A stretch of 64,000 nt of DNA from Lactobacillus sp. CBA3605 (GTDB lineage: Bacteria > Bacillota > Bacilli > Lactobacillales > Lactobacillaceae): NCBI RefSeq assembly GCF_002970915.1, contig NZ_CP027190.1, positions 2,294,001 to 2,358,000 on the forward strand, read 5' to 3'. The notes below the pieces were generated by a model that was not told where the DNA came from, searched no databases, and saw nothing but the letters and a program-made list of their open reading frames with translations. A program made the translations under genes and the position numbers. Positions 29,435-39,485 of this stretch are shown here, piece by piece (position 1 is the stretch's first letter; each line of letters opens with the position of its first letter).

Positions 29435-30814
29435 TTAATTTTGATGGTGTTGTTTGATTTTTTGACTGAGGTAATAGCCGAGGTAGCAAATCGCGATAAA
29501 GGGTAACGTGTAGTAAAGCGCAATACGCTGATTGGGGTCAAACCAAATCAGAATGCAAGACAGGCCGCTTAAAATAAAGGCGAGCCAAGGCACTACCGGA
29601 TAGCCAGGTGTTTTATAAGTTAAGTCAGCCAGATTTTTGCCACTCTTAACGTAGGCCTTACGAAAATTAATTTCTGATAAGGCAATTGCCATCCAAACAA
29701 TGACCACTGCTAAACCGGAAATTGAGACTAAGACGAGGTAAACAGAACCAGCCGCATACACACTAGACAGTAATGCGAGAATGCCACCTAACATACTCGT
29801 TATCAGGGCAATCAAAGGGACGTCTCGGCGAGTAGTCCGTTTAAATATTTTGGGAATCGTGCCTTCATTGGCGAGCGACCATAACATCCGCGTTGAGGCA
29901 TATAGGCCGGAATTAGCGGCGGACATAATGGCCGTTAACACGACAAAATTCATGAGGTCGGCCGCATAGGGAATGCCGATTTCTTTAAAGACCAAGACGA
30001 AGGGGCTCTGGGTGACACCAGCCTTTTGATAAGGAATCAAAGCAGCCATCACGAACATACTACCAACAAAGAAGATGATCAAACGCCATAACGTGGTCCG
30101 AATAGCAATTGGAATCGTATGGGCGGGATCTTTGGCTTCACCTGCAGTAATGCCGATGAGCTCGGTTCCTGAAAAGGCAAAATTAACGGTGAGCATCGTC
30201 GTAAAGACGCCACCAAAGCCATTGGGAAACCACCCATTTTTGTAATAATTAGCAAGCAAAGGGGCACTCGAATGTCCCTGCAGTGGCAGTAAGCCGATAA
30301 TCGCTAAGCCACCTAAAATGATAAATATAATAATCGCAACGACCTTGATACTGGCAAACCAAAATTCGGCTTCAGCGAACCAGCGGACAGATAGGGCATT
30401 AACGGTAAAAATGACGACCATGAAAAGTAAGCTCCAAAGCCAGGTGGCAACGTGTGGGAACCAGTTCTGCATGATTAACCCGGCGGCAGTGAACTCGGAA
30501 CCTAACGCAATCGTCCAAGTCAGCCAGTATAGAATGGCGACCGTAAATCCAGTCCCGGGACCGATATATTTTTTGGCATAGACGTGAAACGCCCCGGTGT
30601 AAGGCATGGCAACCGCTAGTTCACCCAGACACAGCATCACTAGGTAGACTAAGACGGCACCGATGGTGTAAGCGAGTAGCGTCCCAATTGGGCCCGCTTC
30701 ATGAATGGTATAGCCAGAACTGAGAAAGAGTCCAGTCCCAATGACCCCACCGAGTGAAATCATTAAGACGTGCCGTGATTCCATTTGGCGATTAAGATGA
30801 GTTTGTTTAGACAT
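29435..30814 (-). CDS. mmuP: Amino acid permease, probable S-methylmethionine permease
   Basis: The 459-residue protein belongs to the amino acid-polyamine-organocation superfamily with 12 predicted helices. It has the family's N-terminal [18 protein letters not shown] and [10 protein letters not shown] regions and the later [13 protein letters not shown]. The start was moved to the ATG at 30814, which has AGGAGTG 7 bases upstream; the upstream frame lacks a site. It is divergent from mmuM with 102 bases between the starts. That pairing with a homocysteine S-methyltransferase is the reason to propose S-methylmethionine as substrate, and the permease sequence alone would not decide it. Confidence 0.75.
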   Translation of the reverse strand: MSKQTHLNRQMESRHVLMISLGGVIGTGLFLSSGYTIHEAGPIGTLLAYTIGAVLVYLVMLCLGELAVAMPYTGAFHVYAKKYIGPGTGFTVAILYWLTWTIALGSEFTAAGLIMQNWFPHVATWLWSLLFMVVIFTVNALSVRWFAEAEFWFASIKVVAIIIFIILGGLAIIGLLPLQGHSSAPLLANYYKNGWFPNGFGGVFTTMLTVNFAFSGTELIGITAGEAKDPAHTIPIAIRTTLWRLIIFFVGSMFVMAALIPYQKAGVTQSPFVLVFKEIGIPYAADLMNFVVLTAIMSAANSGLYASTRMLWSLANEGTIPKIFKRTTRRDVPLIALITSMLGGILALLSSVYAAGSVYLVLVSISGLAVVIVWMAIALSEINFRKAYVKSGKNLADLTYKTPGYPVVPWLAFILSGLSCILIWFDPNQRIALYYTLPFIAICYLGYYLSQKIKQHHQN

Positions 30815-30916
30815 AAATAAAGGCACTCCTTGCAAGTTTGAAATAATTAGAATAAGATGAGTAAACTATTAATGCAATTAGAATACCATAATTTTGGGTC
30901 AGAAAGGAATATTAGT

Positions 30917-31852
30917 ATGACAAAAAAGTCATTGAAAACGCTATTAAAAATGGGTCCCGCTGTCTTGGATGGGGCGATGGCGACCGAATTAGAAAAACGA
31001 GGTGTTGCGACCGACAGCGCTTTATGGTCAGCGACGGCCATGCTCACCCAACCAGCGGCAATTACGGCGGTACATCAAAGTTATTTTGCTGCCGGCGCGC
31101 AGATTGCGATTACGAATACGTATCAAGCTAACGTGCCAGCCTTTGAAGCTGCTGGGATTCCAGCAGCGCAGGCGCGCGAGTTAATTCAGTCAGCGGTCAA
31201 ACTCGCAAATCAAGCACGTGATGACTATGCGGCGCAACACGCTGACTTTGCGGGGATTGTGGCCGGCAGTATCGGCTCTTATGGGGCCTATTTAGCGGAT
31301 GGTAGTGAATACACCGGTCGTTATCAGTTAACGGCGCAGGACTATCAAGCATTTCACCGGGAACGGCTGGAGTTAATGATGGCGGTTGGAGTTGATACAC
31401 TGGCCTTAGAAACGATGCCTAACTTTAAAGAAGTTCAAGCATTGGTGCACTTAGTGACAACGACTTATCCCAACCAGCCTTACTGGGTTAGCTTTAGTAT
31501 TCGCGATGCGCAAACGTTGTGTGATGGGACTAGCCTTGCCACGGCCGCCCAGTGGGTCGCTTCGCAACCAAATGTGGTAGCGGTTGGGGTGAACTGTACC
31601 ACTTTAGAAAATATTGAACCAGCCCTGCAAACGTTGCGAGCAGCGGTGTCGGTGCCATTGATCGTGTATCCAAATTCAGGCGATGAATATGATCCGATTA
31701 CAAAAACGTGGCAAACGACAAGCTTAAGTCATCAATTTTCATCATTTGTCCCGGTTTGGTTGGCCGCCGGTGCCCAAATTATTGGTGGGTGTTGTCGGAC
31801 GACCCCAACCGATATTCAGACCGTTGCTAGCTTGATTCATGAGCCAGCTTAA
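30917..31852 (+). CDS. mmuM: Homocysteine S-methyltransferase
   Basis: MmuM moves a methyl group from S-methylmethionine (or SAM) to homocysteine, giving methionine. The 311-residue protein starts MTKKSLKTLLKMG at the ATG at 30917 behind AGAAAGGAA. The zinc-binding cysteines of the family are in VAVGVNCTTLENI and IIGGCCRTTPTDI, and the N-terminal LDGAMATELEKRG is typical. It lies divergent from the mmuP permease, so import and use of S-methylmethionine are encoded together. A terminator follows. Confidence 0.92.
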   Translation: MTKKSLKTLLKMGPAVLDGAMATELEKRGVATDSALWSATAMLTQPAAITAVHQSYFAAGAQIAITNTYQANVPAFEAAGIPAAQARELIQSAVKLANQARDDYAAQHADFAGIVAGSIGSYGAYLADGSEYTGRYQLTAQDYQAFHRERLELMMAVGVDTLALETMPNFKEVQALVHLVTTTYPNQPYWVSFSIRDAQTLCDGTSLATAAQWVASQPNVVAVGVNCTTLENIEPALQTLRAAVSVPLIVYPNSGDEYDPITKTWQTTSLSHQFSSFVPVWLAAGAQIIGGCCRTTPTDIQTVASLIHEPA

Positions 31853-31866
31853 GGCCTAAAAAAATA

Positions 31867-31914
31867 AAACAGGCCCTGTAAGAAGTTATAAACTGCTTGC
31901 AGGGCCTGTTTTTA
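31867..31914 (+). terminator. Terminator after mmuM
   Basis: A perfect ACAGGCCCTG/CAGGGCCTGT stem is followed by five T residues. Confidence 0.88.
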
Positions 31915-31942
31915 TTTGACTATCAGGTCGGTCAAAATGGGA

Positions 31943-32662
31943 TTAATAAAGTAAGAACATGAGAATTAGTTGAACGGCTGCATTAATTAATAAATGAAAC
32001 CGCATCCGTCCGAACGATTGTTGACTAAACCAAACGGCGATGGTAACTAAGATTGCTAGGATAGTTTGCCAAGTCAAAGGTTGTAAAAAGATGACGACCA
32101 CTAATAAAAGACCGGTAATCGCTGAAATAAGCTGGTTAATCTGGCGTTGATGACTAAAACTTGGCACGTATAAGAAAAGATAGCTCGCCATTAACGGGGC
32201 TAATTTCCATAAAAAGGTCGTCGATAAATAATTATTTTGTAAATAAAAAACGGCCACTGGAATCGTATACGTCATGACAATGCTGAAGACGGTTAACCCG
32301 AAATAATTTTGCATGCCAAAACGGGGAATAGCCATAATCAGCAACCACGCACTCCCTGTTAACAGTAAGTATAATAATTCGGATTCCTTAGCGATGATGC
32401 TTGTCAGGGCCAATGCCACCGAAATACCAATGGCAACTAAACTCCATTGGGGCGCAATTCGCCGGTCCAAAATAATAAAAATCGTTGCCGTGATGGCTAA
32501 CGTATACCCGATGAGCGGGAGTTGTGCGGATGAGAATTGTGCAGTTTGGAAGGAACGCCCGTAATCCAGCGCAGCCCACCAACAAATCATACTTTGAACA
32601 ATCATGAAAAGGACTAGGTGAACATAGTCACGGTTTAATTTTATTTTTCCAATTCGAATCAT
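31943..32662 (-). CDS. Hypothetical integral membrane protein
   Basis: The 239-residue protein has about eight hydrophobic segments that fill most of its length, with a short basic N terminus (MIRIGKIKLNRDYVH). I do not recognise a family and see no catalytic motif. It ends near the mmuM terminator and its start is divergent from metK, with the riboswitch leader in between. It is a single gene with no operon partner visible. Confidence 0.7.
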   Translation of the reverse strand: MIRIGKIKLNRDYVHLVLFMIVQSMICWWAALDYGRSFQTAQFSSAQLPLIGYTLAITATIFIILDRRIAPQWSLVAIGISVALALTSIIAKESELLYLLLTGSAWLLIMAIPRFGMQNYFGLTVFSIVMTYTIPVAVFYLQNNYLSTTFLWKLAPLMASYLFLYVPSFSHQRQINQLISAITGLLLVVVIFLQPLTWQTILAILVTIAVWFSQQSFGRMRFHLLINAAVQLILMFLLY

Positions 32663-32770
32663 ATGGCCAACGTCTTTCTGTAGGTATTATTACAATCCTA
32701 ACGATAGACGGCGAGCCAGTCAATAATTTGGTAAGATTCTTTAAAAATTCTGTTGATTGTGATAGTGTAA

Positions 32771-32776
32771 TATAGT
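32771..32776 (+). promoter_or_regulatory. Probable -10 of metK
   Basis: TATAGT lies about 8 bases before the predicted start of the SMK leader. No clear -35 hexamer is seen at the ideal spacing. Confidence 0.4.
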
Positions 32777-32782
32777 TATGAG

Positions 32783-32909
32783 CCGTTCCCGAGAGGATAA
32801 GAGGTTGAGACTGGAAACGTCGCAACGGACTGGCAATGGCTGTGAAAGTAGCCGTGGTAGTTACTCTTAGATGCCTTGTAACCGCAATTTTTCAAGGGGG
32901 AATTTTAAA
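32783..32909 (+). promoter_or_regulatory. SAM-III (SMK box) riboswitch upstream of metK
   Basis: The leader matches the SMK box seen before metK in Lactobacillales: GTTCCCGAGAGGAT at its start, and then AGATGCCTTGTAACCG near 32871-32885. The Shine-Dalgarno segment AAGGGGGAA is at 32894-32902, and part of it can pair with the earlier conserved strand. Binding of SAM hides the ribosome binding site and stops metK translation. A long extra helix of about 65 bases is inserted between the two conserved halves. Confidence 0.88.
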
Positions 32910-34097
32910 GTGAGTGAAAGACACCTATTTACATCTGAATCAGTTTCTGAGGGTCATCCCGATAAAATCGCGGATCAAATCAGTGATGCCATTTTAGATG
33001 CCATGTTAGAACAAGATCCACAAGCCCGGGTTGCTGTTGAAACTTCAGTAACCACTGGGTTAGTATTAGTCTTTGGGGAAGTATCGACCAAAGCCTATGT
33101 TGATATTCAAAAAGTTGTACGTGATACGATTAAATCAATTGGTTATGTTGATGGCCAATATGGGTTTGATGGTGATAACTGTGCCGTTTTAGTTTCGTTG
33201 GATGAACAATCACCAGATATTGCCCAAGGTGTTGATGATTCTTTGGAAACTCGTGAAGGTGACGCGGACCCATTGGATCAAATTGGGGCCGGCGATCAAG
33301 GGATGATGTTTGGCTATGCGATTAACGAAACACCTGAGTTAATGCCACTTCCAATCGCTTTAAGTCATCGTTTGATGCGTCAAATTGCAACTTTACGCAA
33401 GGCTGGGACCATCAAGTGGTTGCGCCCAGATGCGAAAGCCCAAGTTACGGTTGAATATGATGCTCAGAATCAACCTAAGCGGATTGACACGGTCGTCTTG
33501 TCCACCCAACATGATCCTGACGTTTCGTTAACCACAATTCGACAAACGGTGATTGATCAAGTAATCAAGGCAGTCATTCCAGCCGAATTGTTAGATGACC
33601 AAACCAAATATCTGGTTAACCCAACTGGCCGTTTTGTTATCGGTGGGCCCCAAGGGGATGCTGGTTTAACTGGTCGGAAAGTTATCGTCGATACTTATGG
33701 TGGGTTCGCTCATCATGGTGGCGGGGCTTTCTCTGGTAAGGATGCGACCAAAGTGGACCGTTCTGCAAGTTATGCGGCTCGCTACATTGCGAAAAATTTA
33801 GTTGCTGCTGGCTTGGCTGATCAGGTTGAAGTCCAACTAGCATACGCTATTGGGGTTGCCGAACCAGTCTCAATTGCGGTTGATACGGCTGGTACCGGTA
33901 AGGTCAGTGATGATGCGTTAATTACAGCGATTCGCCAAAACTTTGATTTGCGGCCCGCTGGGATTATTAAGATGTTAGACTTACAACGCCCAATTTATCG
34001 GCAAACTGCTGCGTACGGTCATTTCGGTCGGACGGATGTTGACTTGCCTTGGGAACATACTGATAAAGTAGCTGCTTTAAAAGCTGAATTTAACTAA
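32910..34097 (+). CDS. metK: S-adenosylmethionine synthetase
   Basis: MetK makes SAM from methionine and ATP. The 395-residue product starts at the GTG at 32910 ([20 protein letters not shown]), directly behind the GGGGG site of the riboswitch; the frame open upstream is riboswitch sequence. Signature motifs are [12 protein letters not shown] and [17 protein letters not shown]. It lies between an unknown membrane protein and a drug efflux gene, and belongs with mmuP/mmuM, metE and yitJ to the methionine-SAM genes of this window. Confidence 0.97.
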   Translation: MSERHLFTSESVSEGHPDKIADQISDAILDAMLEQDPQARVAVETSVTTGLVLVFGEVSTKAYVDIQKVVRDTIKSIGYVDGQYGFDGDNCAVLVSLDEQSPDIAQGVDDSLETREGDADPLDQIGAGDQGMMFGYAINETPELMPLPIALSHRLMRQIATLRKAGTIKWLRPDAKAQVTVEYDAQNQPKRIDTVVLSTQHDPDVSLTTIRQTVIDQVIKAVIPAELLDDQTKYLVNPTGRFVIGGPQGDAGLTGRKVIVDTYGGFAHHGGGAFSGKDATKVDRSASYAARYIAKNLVAAGLADQVEVQLAYAIGVAEPVSIAVDTAGTGKVSDDALITAIRQNFDLRPAGIIKMLDLQRPIYRQTAAYGHFGRTDVDLPWEHTDKVAALKAEFN

Positions 34098-34142
34098 ATA
34101 AACGTAACGATTTTTCGTTACGGTCTGTAGGTACTCGACGCT

Positions 34143-34177
34143 AAAAGCGACCTTGTTTTAACAGGTCGCTTTTTTTG
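34143..34177 (+). terminator. Terminator after metK
   Basis: An AAAAGCGACCT/AGGTCGCTTTT stem is followed by a T-run. A smaller hairpin (CGTAACG with CGTTACG) lies just after the stop codon. Confidence 0.85.
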
Positions 34178-34233
34178 CGGCCTGAGTAACGAGCAGGTTG
34201 TGCTATTTTTCAAACATAGAAGGAGTAAAACAC

Positions 34234-35736
34234 ATGCAACAACGTAAAACCAACGTCATCGCGGTTACGATTGCGATATACGTGGCCACGTTCATGAGCG
34301 CTATCGAAGGGACCATCGTGTCAACGGCCTTGCCAACAATTGTCGGCGACCTGCACGGGGTTGCATTAATGAACTGGGTTTTTTCAATTTATTTATTGAC
34401 CAACGCCATGATGACGCCAATTTATGGCAAATTAACGGACTTAATTGGTCGTAAACCAGTTATGCAAGCCGGATTGATTATCTTTATTATCGGCTCGATG
34501 ATGAGTGGCCTATCTGATTCCATGCCAGTCCTGATTTTCTGGCGAGCCATCCAAGGAATTGGGGCTGGTGCACTGATGCCGGTAGCCATGACCATTATTG
34601 CGGACATTTATTCATTTGAACGGCGGGCCAAAGTGCTGGGCTTTAATAGTTCGGCTTGGGGGATTGCCTCAGTCTTGGCGCCCTTAATTGGGGGCATCAT
34701 TGTTGATAAGTTAAGTTGGCATTGGATCTTTTTCATCAATGTGCCCGTGGGCTTGATTACCTTAGTTTTATTTCAAGTCTATTTACGAGAACCTAAGCGG
34801 CAGCGGCAGGGTAAAGTCGATTATTTGGGTAGTTTCTGGTTAATGCTATTTTTACTATGCTTGATGTTGAGTTTCCAATTACTTGGAAATGCGACAATTA
34901 GTTGGGCTACGGTTATCATGGCATGGCTGTTAAGCGGCTTTAGTCTGTGGTTATTTATTCGCCGTGAGAGTCGTACCGCAGAACCTGTGATTTCGTTGGA
35001 CTTATTCAAGAATCATACGTTTGTCATTCAAAATGCCGTGGCGGCGTTAGTGAGTGGCTTCTTGATGGCCGTCGAAGTATACATTCCCACGTGGACTCAA
35101 GGTATTCTTGGTGTGCCAGCATCCCTAGCAGGTTTTGCGGTAACGCCAAGTTCGTTAATGTGGATTATTGGGTCTTTCGTGACGGGCCGATTGTTGGCTA
35201 AATGGGCGCCACGGAAAATTATCTATTTAAGTTTAATGTTTATTCTGGTTACTAGTATTTGCCTGGCACTCTTACCGGTTTCAACGGCCTTTGGCTGGTT
35301 CTTCTTGATTACCGCGATTGGGGGCGTTGGTTTTGGAATTACCATCACCGCAACGACGGTAACGTCACAGCACCTCGTCGCCCCAGAAAATGTGGGGGTA
35401 GCGACATCGTTTAACACGTTGAGTCGGACAATCGGACAGACCTTAATGATTTCGATCTTTGGGATTGCTCTAAATGTCGGGATGAATCAAGGCATTCAAC
35501 AGCATGCAGGTACTAATATGGCAATGATGAATAAACTGATTAATCCACAGACGGCGACGAGTTTACCCGCAAAGCTCCGACCAACGCTACATGGAATTCT
35601 TTATACCGGGCTGCATTGGGTCTATCTAATTGGTCTTGGTCTCGTGATTTTAGCGCTAATTGTGAATAGTTTTGACCGTGGCAAACAGCTGACTGCGGCG
35701 CAACATGCGGCTAAGTTAAAAAATAAAGCAAACTAA
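34234..35736 (+). CDS. MFS drug:proton antiporter, DHA2 (EmrB/QacA) family
   Basis: A 500-residue membrane transporter with 14 predicted helices exports drugs or toxic compounds with proton exchange. Family motifs are seen: motif A as GKLTDLIGRKPV between helices 2 and 3, the charged FERRAKVLG further on, and motif C-like sequence WGIASVLAPLIGGIIVD. It starts at the ATG at 34234 behind AGAAGGAG. It follows the metK terminator, so it is an independent unit. The substrate cannot be inferred. Confidence 0.88.
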   Translation: MQQRKTNVIAVTIAIYVATFMSAIEGTIVSTALPTIVGDLHGVALMNWVFSIYLLTNAMMTPIYGKLTDLIGRKPVMQAGLIIFIIGSMMSGLSDSMPVLIFWRAIQGIGAGALMPVAMTIIADIYSFERRAKVLGFNSSAWGIASVLAPLIGGIIVDKLSWHWIFFINVPVGLITLVLFQVYLREPKRQRQGKVDYLGSFWLMLFLLCLMLSFQLLGNATISWATVIMAWLLSGFSLWLFIRRESRTAEPVISLDLFKNHTFVIQNAVAALVSGFLMAVEVYIPTWTQGILGVPASLAGFAVTPSSLMWIIGSFVTGRLLAKWAPRKIIYLSLMFILVTSICLALLPVSTAFGWFFLITAIGGVGFGITITATTVTSQHLVAPENVGVATSFNTLSRTIGQTLMISIFGIALNVGMNQGIQQHAGTNMAMMNKLINPQTATSLPAKLRPTLHGILYTGLHWVYLIGLGLVILALIVNSFDRGKQLTAAQHAAKLKNKAN

Positions 35737-35750
35737 CTAAAGTTTAATAA

Positions 35751-35798
35751 AAACCGTAGCTTGGCGCCTATTTCGACGTTCAAACTACGGTTTTTTAT
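35751..35798. terminator. Bidirectional terminator
   Basis: An AAAAACCGTAG/CTACGGTTTTT stem lies between the efflux gene and the convergent PAP2 gene. Confidence 0.82.
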
Positions 35799-36451
35799 GG
35801 CACATTTTTCGGGGTTAAGGGGCCAATACGTTGTCCTTGACTCAAGCGGGTACTCAAATATAAGAGACAGCTCCCAAGTAAGACGCCTCCCACAGTATCG
35901 CTAGGGTAATGGACGCCGACGACGATGCGACTGATCATCATTAGTAAAATCAGGACGCAACCGCCGACTAACAGGCCGCGTTTTAACGAGCGGTTCTGCA
36001 GTTGATCATAGGCGATAACTAACAAACTACCGACTAATACGGTCGCTGTTGTGGAGTGGCCGCTGGGATAACTATAGCCCCCAATCTCAATGAGCCGCCA
36101 TGCAGTTGGCCGGGGACGTTGAATCAGTTGTTTGATAAAATAATTGCCATAAGCAGCTAAGCCCCAAGTATTAATCCAAAAAAATAGTGTGGCCCGTTGC
36201 TGATGACACCAAACTAATAGCAAGCCGATTGCTACGGTGATGAAGGTCACTTGCACTGAATTTCCCAACTGTGTATAGGCAACTAGTCCGTTTTGTAACC
36301 AAGCCGGACTTTGATGTAGCGGCCATGCGATGTGCGTATCAAAAGTTTTAATAAACGAGGCTTGACGCCAAACGGCCCAGGTCCAGCCGAGCCATAGTAA
36401 AAACACGACTAACATTGCCCCATCACGTCGTTGCCAATGAAGTTTAGCCAT
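35795..36451 (-). CDS. PAP2-family membrane phosphatase
   Basis: This 218-residue protein has six predicted helices and the three PAP2 motifs in order: KQLIQRPRP, YPSGHSTT and SRIVVGVHYPSD. The family dephosphorylates lipid phosphates such as phosphatidylglycerol phosphate or undecaprenyl pyrophosphate on the outer face of the membrane. An undecaprenyl-pyrophosphate phosphatase role would fit the envelope genes around, but this is inference. The start at 36451 follows a GGAGG site; the open frame upstream has none. Confidence 0.88.
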   Translation of the reverse strand: MAKLHWQRRDGAMLVVFLLWLGWTWAVWRQASFIKTFDTHIAWPLHQSPAWLQNGLVAYTQLGNSVQVTFITVAIGLLLVWCHQQRATLFFWINTWGLAAYGNYFIKQLIQRPRPTAWRLIEIGGYSYPSGHSTTATVLVGSLLVIAYDQLQNRSLKRGLLVGGCVLILLMMISRIVVGVHYPSDTVGGVLLGSCLLYLSTRLSQGQRIGPLTPKNVP

Positions 36452-36552
36452 CGGAGTCCTCCAATCAAGATTGTTTGTCCTGATTATAGCATGTTTTGTC
36501 GTTGTAACCGGGTCCAGTGCGTGAGAAACCACGTTTTTAACCGTGCGAGCCC

Positions 36553-36581
36553 TTGAAAAAGTAAGCCGAATTTGCTAACAT
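36553..36581 (+). promoter_or_regulatory. leuS promoter
   Basis: TTGAAA at 36553-36558 and TAACAT at 36576-36581 are spaced by 17 bases, directly before the T-box leader. Confidence 0.7.
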
Positions 36582-36587
36582 AGGTAG

Positions 36588-36830
36588 CAATAACTTTACG
36601 ACTCTGACAAGGACTAGTAAGCCAAGCTGATTTTCAGAAACCTCGTGGGCGCTGAGAACGAGGAATTAGCGACGCTGAACTTACCTTCGAGTCTTCCGGC
36701 TCAACTTACAAGACGGACGTGGTTTCGCGTTAAGATTCCCAAGAGGCCACGGCAACGTGGAATCATAGGTGGTACCGCGGAACCTGTTTTCGTCCTATAA
36801 GCGCTTTTTGCTTATAGGCTTTTTTTGTAA
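36588..36830 (+). promoter_or_regulatory. T-box leader of leuS (leucine-responsive)
   Basis: A long leader ends in the conserved T-box AGGTGGTACCGCG (36767-36779), followed by a terminator (CCTATAAGC with GCTTATAGG, then seven T residues, 36794-36827). Uncharged tRNA-Leu should pair with the specifier and the T-box and stabilise the antiterminator. Stem I can close by GACTC (36600) with GAGTC (36690). The loop has the AGTA element on one side and GAACTTA on the other, so the specifier is CTT or TTA, both leucine codons. Confidence 0.9.
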
Positions 36831-36888
36831 CCTGAGTCGCCAACTGACACTTAGATACATAAACCAGTACCAAGAGAGGGGCACTAGC

Positions 36889-39312
36889 ATGGCATATAAT
36901 CATCAAATTATTGAACGCAAGTGGCAACATTATTGGAAAGCTAACAAAACGTTCAAGACGTTAGATACAACGGATAAAAAGAAATATTACGCTTTGGATA
37001 TGTTCCCATATCCATCTGGTCAAGGGTTGCATGTCGGTCATCCAGAAGGATATACTGCGACGGATATCATGTCACGGTTGAAACGGATGCAAGGCTACAA
37101 CGTATTACATCCAATGGGGTGGGATGCGTTTGGACTACCAGCCGAACAGTACGCCTTAAAAACGGGTCACAACCCGAAGGACTTTACAGCGCAAAATATT
37201 AAAAACTTTAAACGTCAGATTCGGTCATTGGGATTTTCCTATGATTGGGATCGCGAAGTTAATACGACGGACCCGACGTTCTACAAATGGACCCAATGGA
37301 TTTTTGAACAATTATACAAACGAGGCTTAGCCTATGAATCTGAAACGCTCGTTAACTGGGCGCCAGATATGATGGGCGGGACTGTAGTCTCAAATGAAGA
37401 AGTCATTGATGGCAAGACTGAACGTGGTGGCTACGACGTTTATCGGGTGCCAATGAAACAATGGAGCTTAAAGATTACAGCGTATGCTGATCGGTTGATT
37501 GATGATTTAGATGATATTGATTGGCCTGAAAATATTAAAGAACAACAACGGAATTGGATTGGCCGTTCGATCGGGGCTGCGATTAAGTTTAAAGTTGCGG
37601 ACCATGACGATCAGGTCATCGAAGTCTTCTCAACTCGGCCAGATACGTTATACGGTGCTAGTTACATGGTATTAGCACCAGAACATGCCCTCGTTGAAAG
37701 CCTAACCACGCCGGCTCAGGCTGATGCGATTAAAGCTTATAAGGCTAAGATTGCGACCAAGTCTGATTTGGAACGAACTGATCTAAACAAAGATAAGACC
37801 GGGGTCTTTACTGGGAGTTACGGCATTAACCCAGTTAACGGCGAAAAACTCCCCATCTGGATTGCTGATTACGTTTTAGCTTCTTATGGGACTGGGGCCA
37901 TTATGGCTGTACCAGCGCATGATGATCGTGATTTTGAGTTCGCCCAGAAGTTCGACTTACCAATCAAACCTGTTATTGCTGGTGAGAATGACTATACTAG
38001 CCAGTCTTACACGGGCGATGGCGTTCATATCAATTCTGGTCTCGTGGATGGTCTCGAAAAGCAACCAGCGATTGATAAAATGATCGACTGGTTAGCTGCC
38101 CATGACTGTGGTGAAAAGAAAGTCAATTATCGGTTACGAGATTGGATCTTCTCACGGCAACGGTATTGGGGTGAACCAATTCCTGTAATTCATTGGGAAG
38201 ATGGCGAAACCACATTAGTGCCAGAAGATGAATTGCCATTACGCTTACCAGCAACTAAGAACTTGGAACCTTCCGGAACCGGAGAAAGTCCATTAGCTAA
38301 CATTGACGATTGGGTTAATGTGGTCGATGAAAATGGCCGTAAAGGGAAGCGTGAAACGAACACGATGCCACAATGGGCAGGGAGTTCGTGGTACTTCTTA
38401 CGTTACATTGATCCGCACAATCCAGATGCTTTAGCCGATTATGACAAGCTCAAGTATTGGTCACCCGTCGACTTGTATGTTGGGGGTGCTGAACATGCGG
38501 TGCTCCATTTATTGTATGCACGATTCTGGCACAAGTTCCTATATGATTTGGGCGTGGTTCCAAACAAAGAACCATTCCAAAAGCTCGTTAACCAAGGCAT
38601 GATTTTAGGCGATAACCATGAAAAGATGTCTAAGTCACGTGGTAACGTTGTTAATCCAGATGATATTGTGGACCAATATGGGGCCGATACGTTACGCCTC
38701 TATGAGATGTTTATGGGACCATTGGAAGCATCGATTCCATGGAGCACGGATGGCTTACATGGTGCTAATAAGTGGATTGAACGGGTTTGGCGATTAATTG
38801 TGGATGAAAATAATCGCGTCCGTGATCGGGTAACGACTTTTAACGACGGTAAGTTAACGAAAGTCTATAACGAAACGGTTAAAAAGGTTACGGCCGACTA
38901 TGAAGCGATGCGGTTTAATATTGCTATTTCACAAATGATGGTCTTTGTTAACGAAGCTTACAAAGTGGATGATTTACCAATCGTTTACATTGAAGGGCTT
39001 GTGAAGTTAATTGCGCCAATTATGCCGCATTTGGCTGAAGAACTCTGGTCATTGTTAGGTCACGAAAAGACGATTACGTATGCGATGTGGCCAACTTATG
39101 ATGAATCTAAGCTAGTCGAAGCAACGGTGCAAATTGTCTTGCAAGTTAATGGTAAAGTCCGTTCACATGCGGAAGTTAGCAAAGATCTTGGTCAAGCTGA
39201 ACTTGAAAAATTAGCTTTAGCGGATGCCAAGGTGCAAGAATTTACGGCAGGTAAAACGATTCGCAAAGTGATTGCGATTCCTGGCAAATTAGTTAATATT
39301 GTCGCTAATTAA
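36889..39312 (+). CDS. leuS: Leucyl-tRNA synthetase
   Basis: LeuRS charges tRNA-Leu and edits mischarged products. The 807-residue protein starts [16 protein letters not shown] at the ATG at 36889, behind GAGAGGGG; the frame open upstream lies in the T-box terminator. The class I motifs are HVGHPEGY (HIGH box) and [10 protein letters not shown]. The editing domain between them includes [12 protein letters not shown], a threonine-rich motif. The T-box leader and terminator make it a single regulated unit. Confidence 0.97.
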   Translation: MAYNHQIIERKWQHYWKANKTFKTLDTTDKKKYYALDMFPYPSGQGLHVGHPEGYTATDIMSRLKRMQGYNVLHPMGWDAFGLPAEQYALKTGHNPKDFTAQNIKNFKRQIRSLGFSYDWDREVNTTDPTFYKWTQWIFEQLYKRGLAYESETLVNWAPDMMGGTVVSNEEVIDGKTERGGYDVYRVPMKQWSLKITAYADRLIDDLDDIDWPENIKEQQRNWIGRSIGAAIKFKVADHDDQVIEVFSTRPDTLYGASYMVLAPEHALVESLTTPAQADAIKAYKAKIATKSDLERTDLNKDKTGVFTGSYGINPVNGEKLPIWIADYVLASYGTGAIMAVPAHDDRDFEFAQKFDLPIKPVIAGENDYTSQSYTGDGVHINSGLVDGLEKQPAIDKMIDWLAAHDCGEKKVNYRLRDWIFSRQRYWGEPIPVIHWEDGETTLVPEDELPLRLPATKNLEPSGTGESPLANIDDWVNVVDENGRKGKRETNTMPQWAGSSWYFLRYIDPHNPDALADYDKLKYWSPVDLYVGGAEHAVLHLLYARFWHKFLYDLGVVPNKEPFQKLVNQGMILGDNHEKMSKSRGNVVNPDDIVDQYGADTLRLYEMFMGPLEASIPWSTDGLHGANKWIERVWRLIVDENNRVRDRVTTFNDGKLTKVYNETVKKVTADYEAMRFNIAISQMMVFVNEAYKVDDLPIVYIEGLVKLIAPIMPHLAEELWSLLGHEKTITYAMWPTYDESKLVEATVQIVLQVNGKVRSHAEVSKDLGQAELEKLALADAKVQEFTAGKTIRKVIAIPGKLVNIVAN

Positions 39313-39329
39313 AGTTGATAATAATGCGA

Positions 39330-39361
39330 AAAGTCTGAGGCGAAGTCTCAGGCTTTTTTTG
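39330..39361 (+). terminator. Terminator after leuS
   Basis: An AGTCTGAG/CTCAGGCT stem with a GCGAAGT loop is followed by seven T residues. Confidence 0.82.
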
Positions 39362-39485
39362 TCTGATCAGGTTGCGGTTCGTTAAGGTTCGATTAAAGTC
39401 GCCCAGAAGTTTAGAATTAAATTGCAAGTTCACTATATTTCATCTAAAATAGTTAAGATTGAACTAAGAAAGTGGGTTACAAAAC

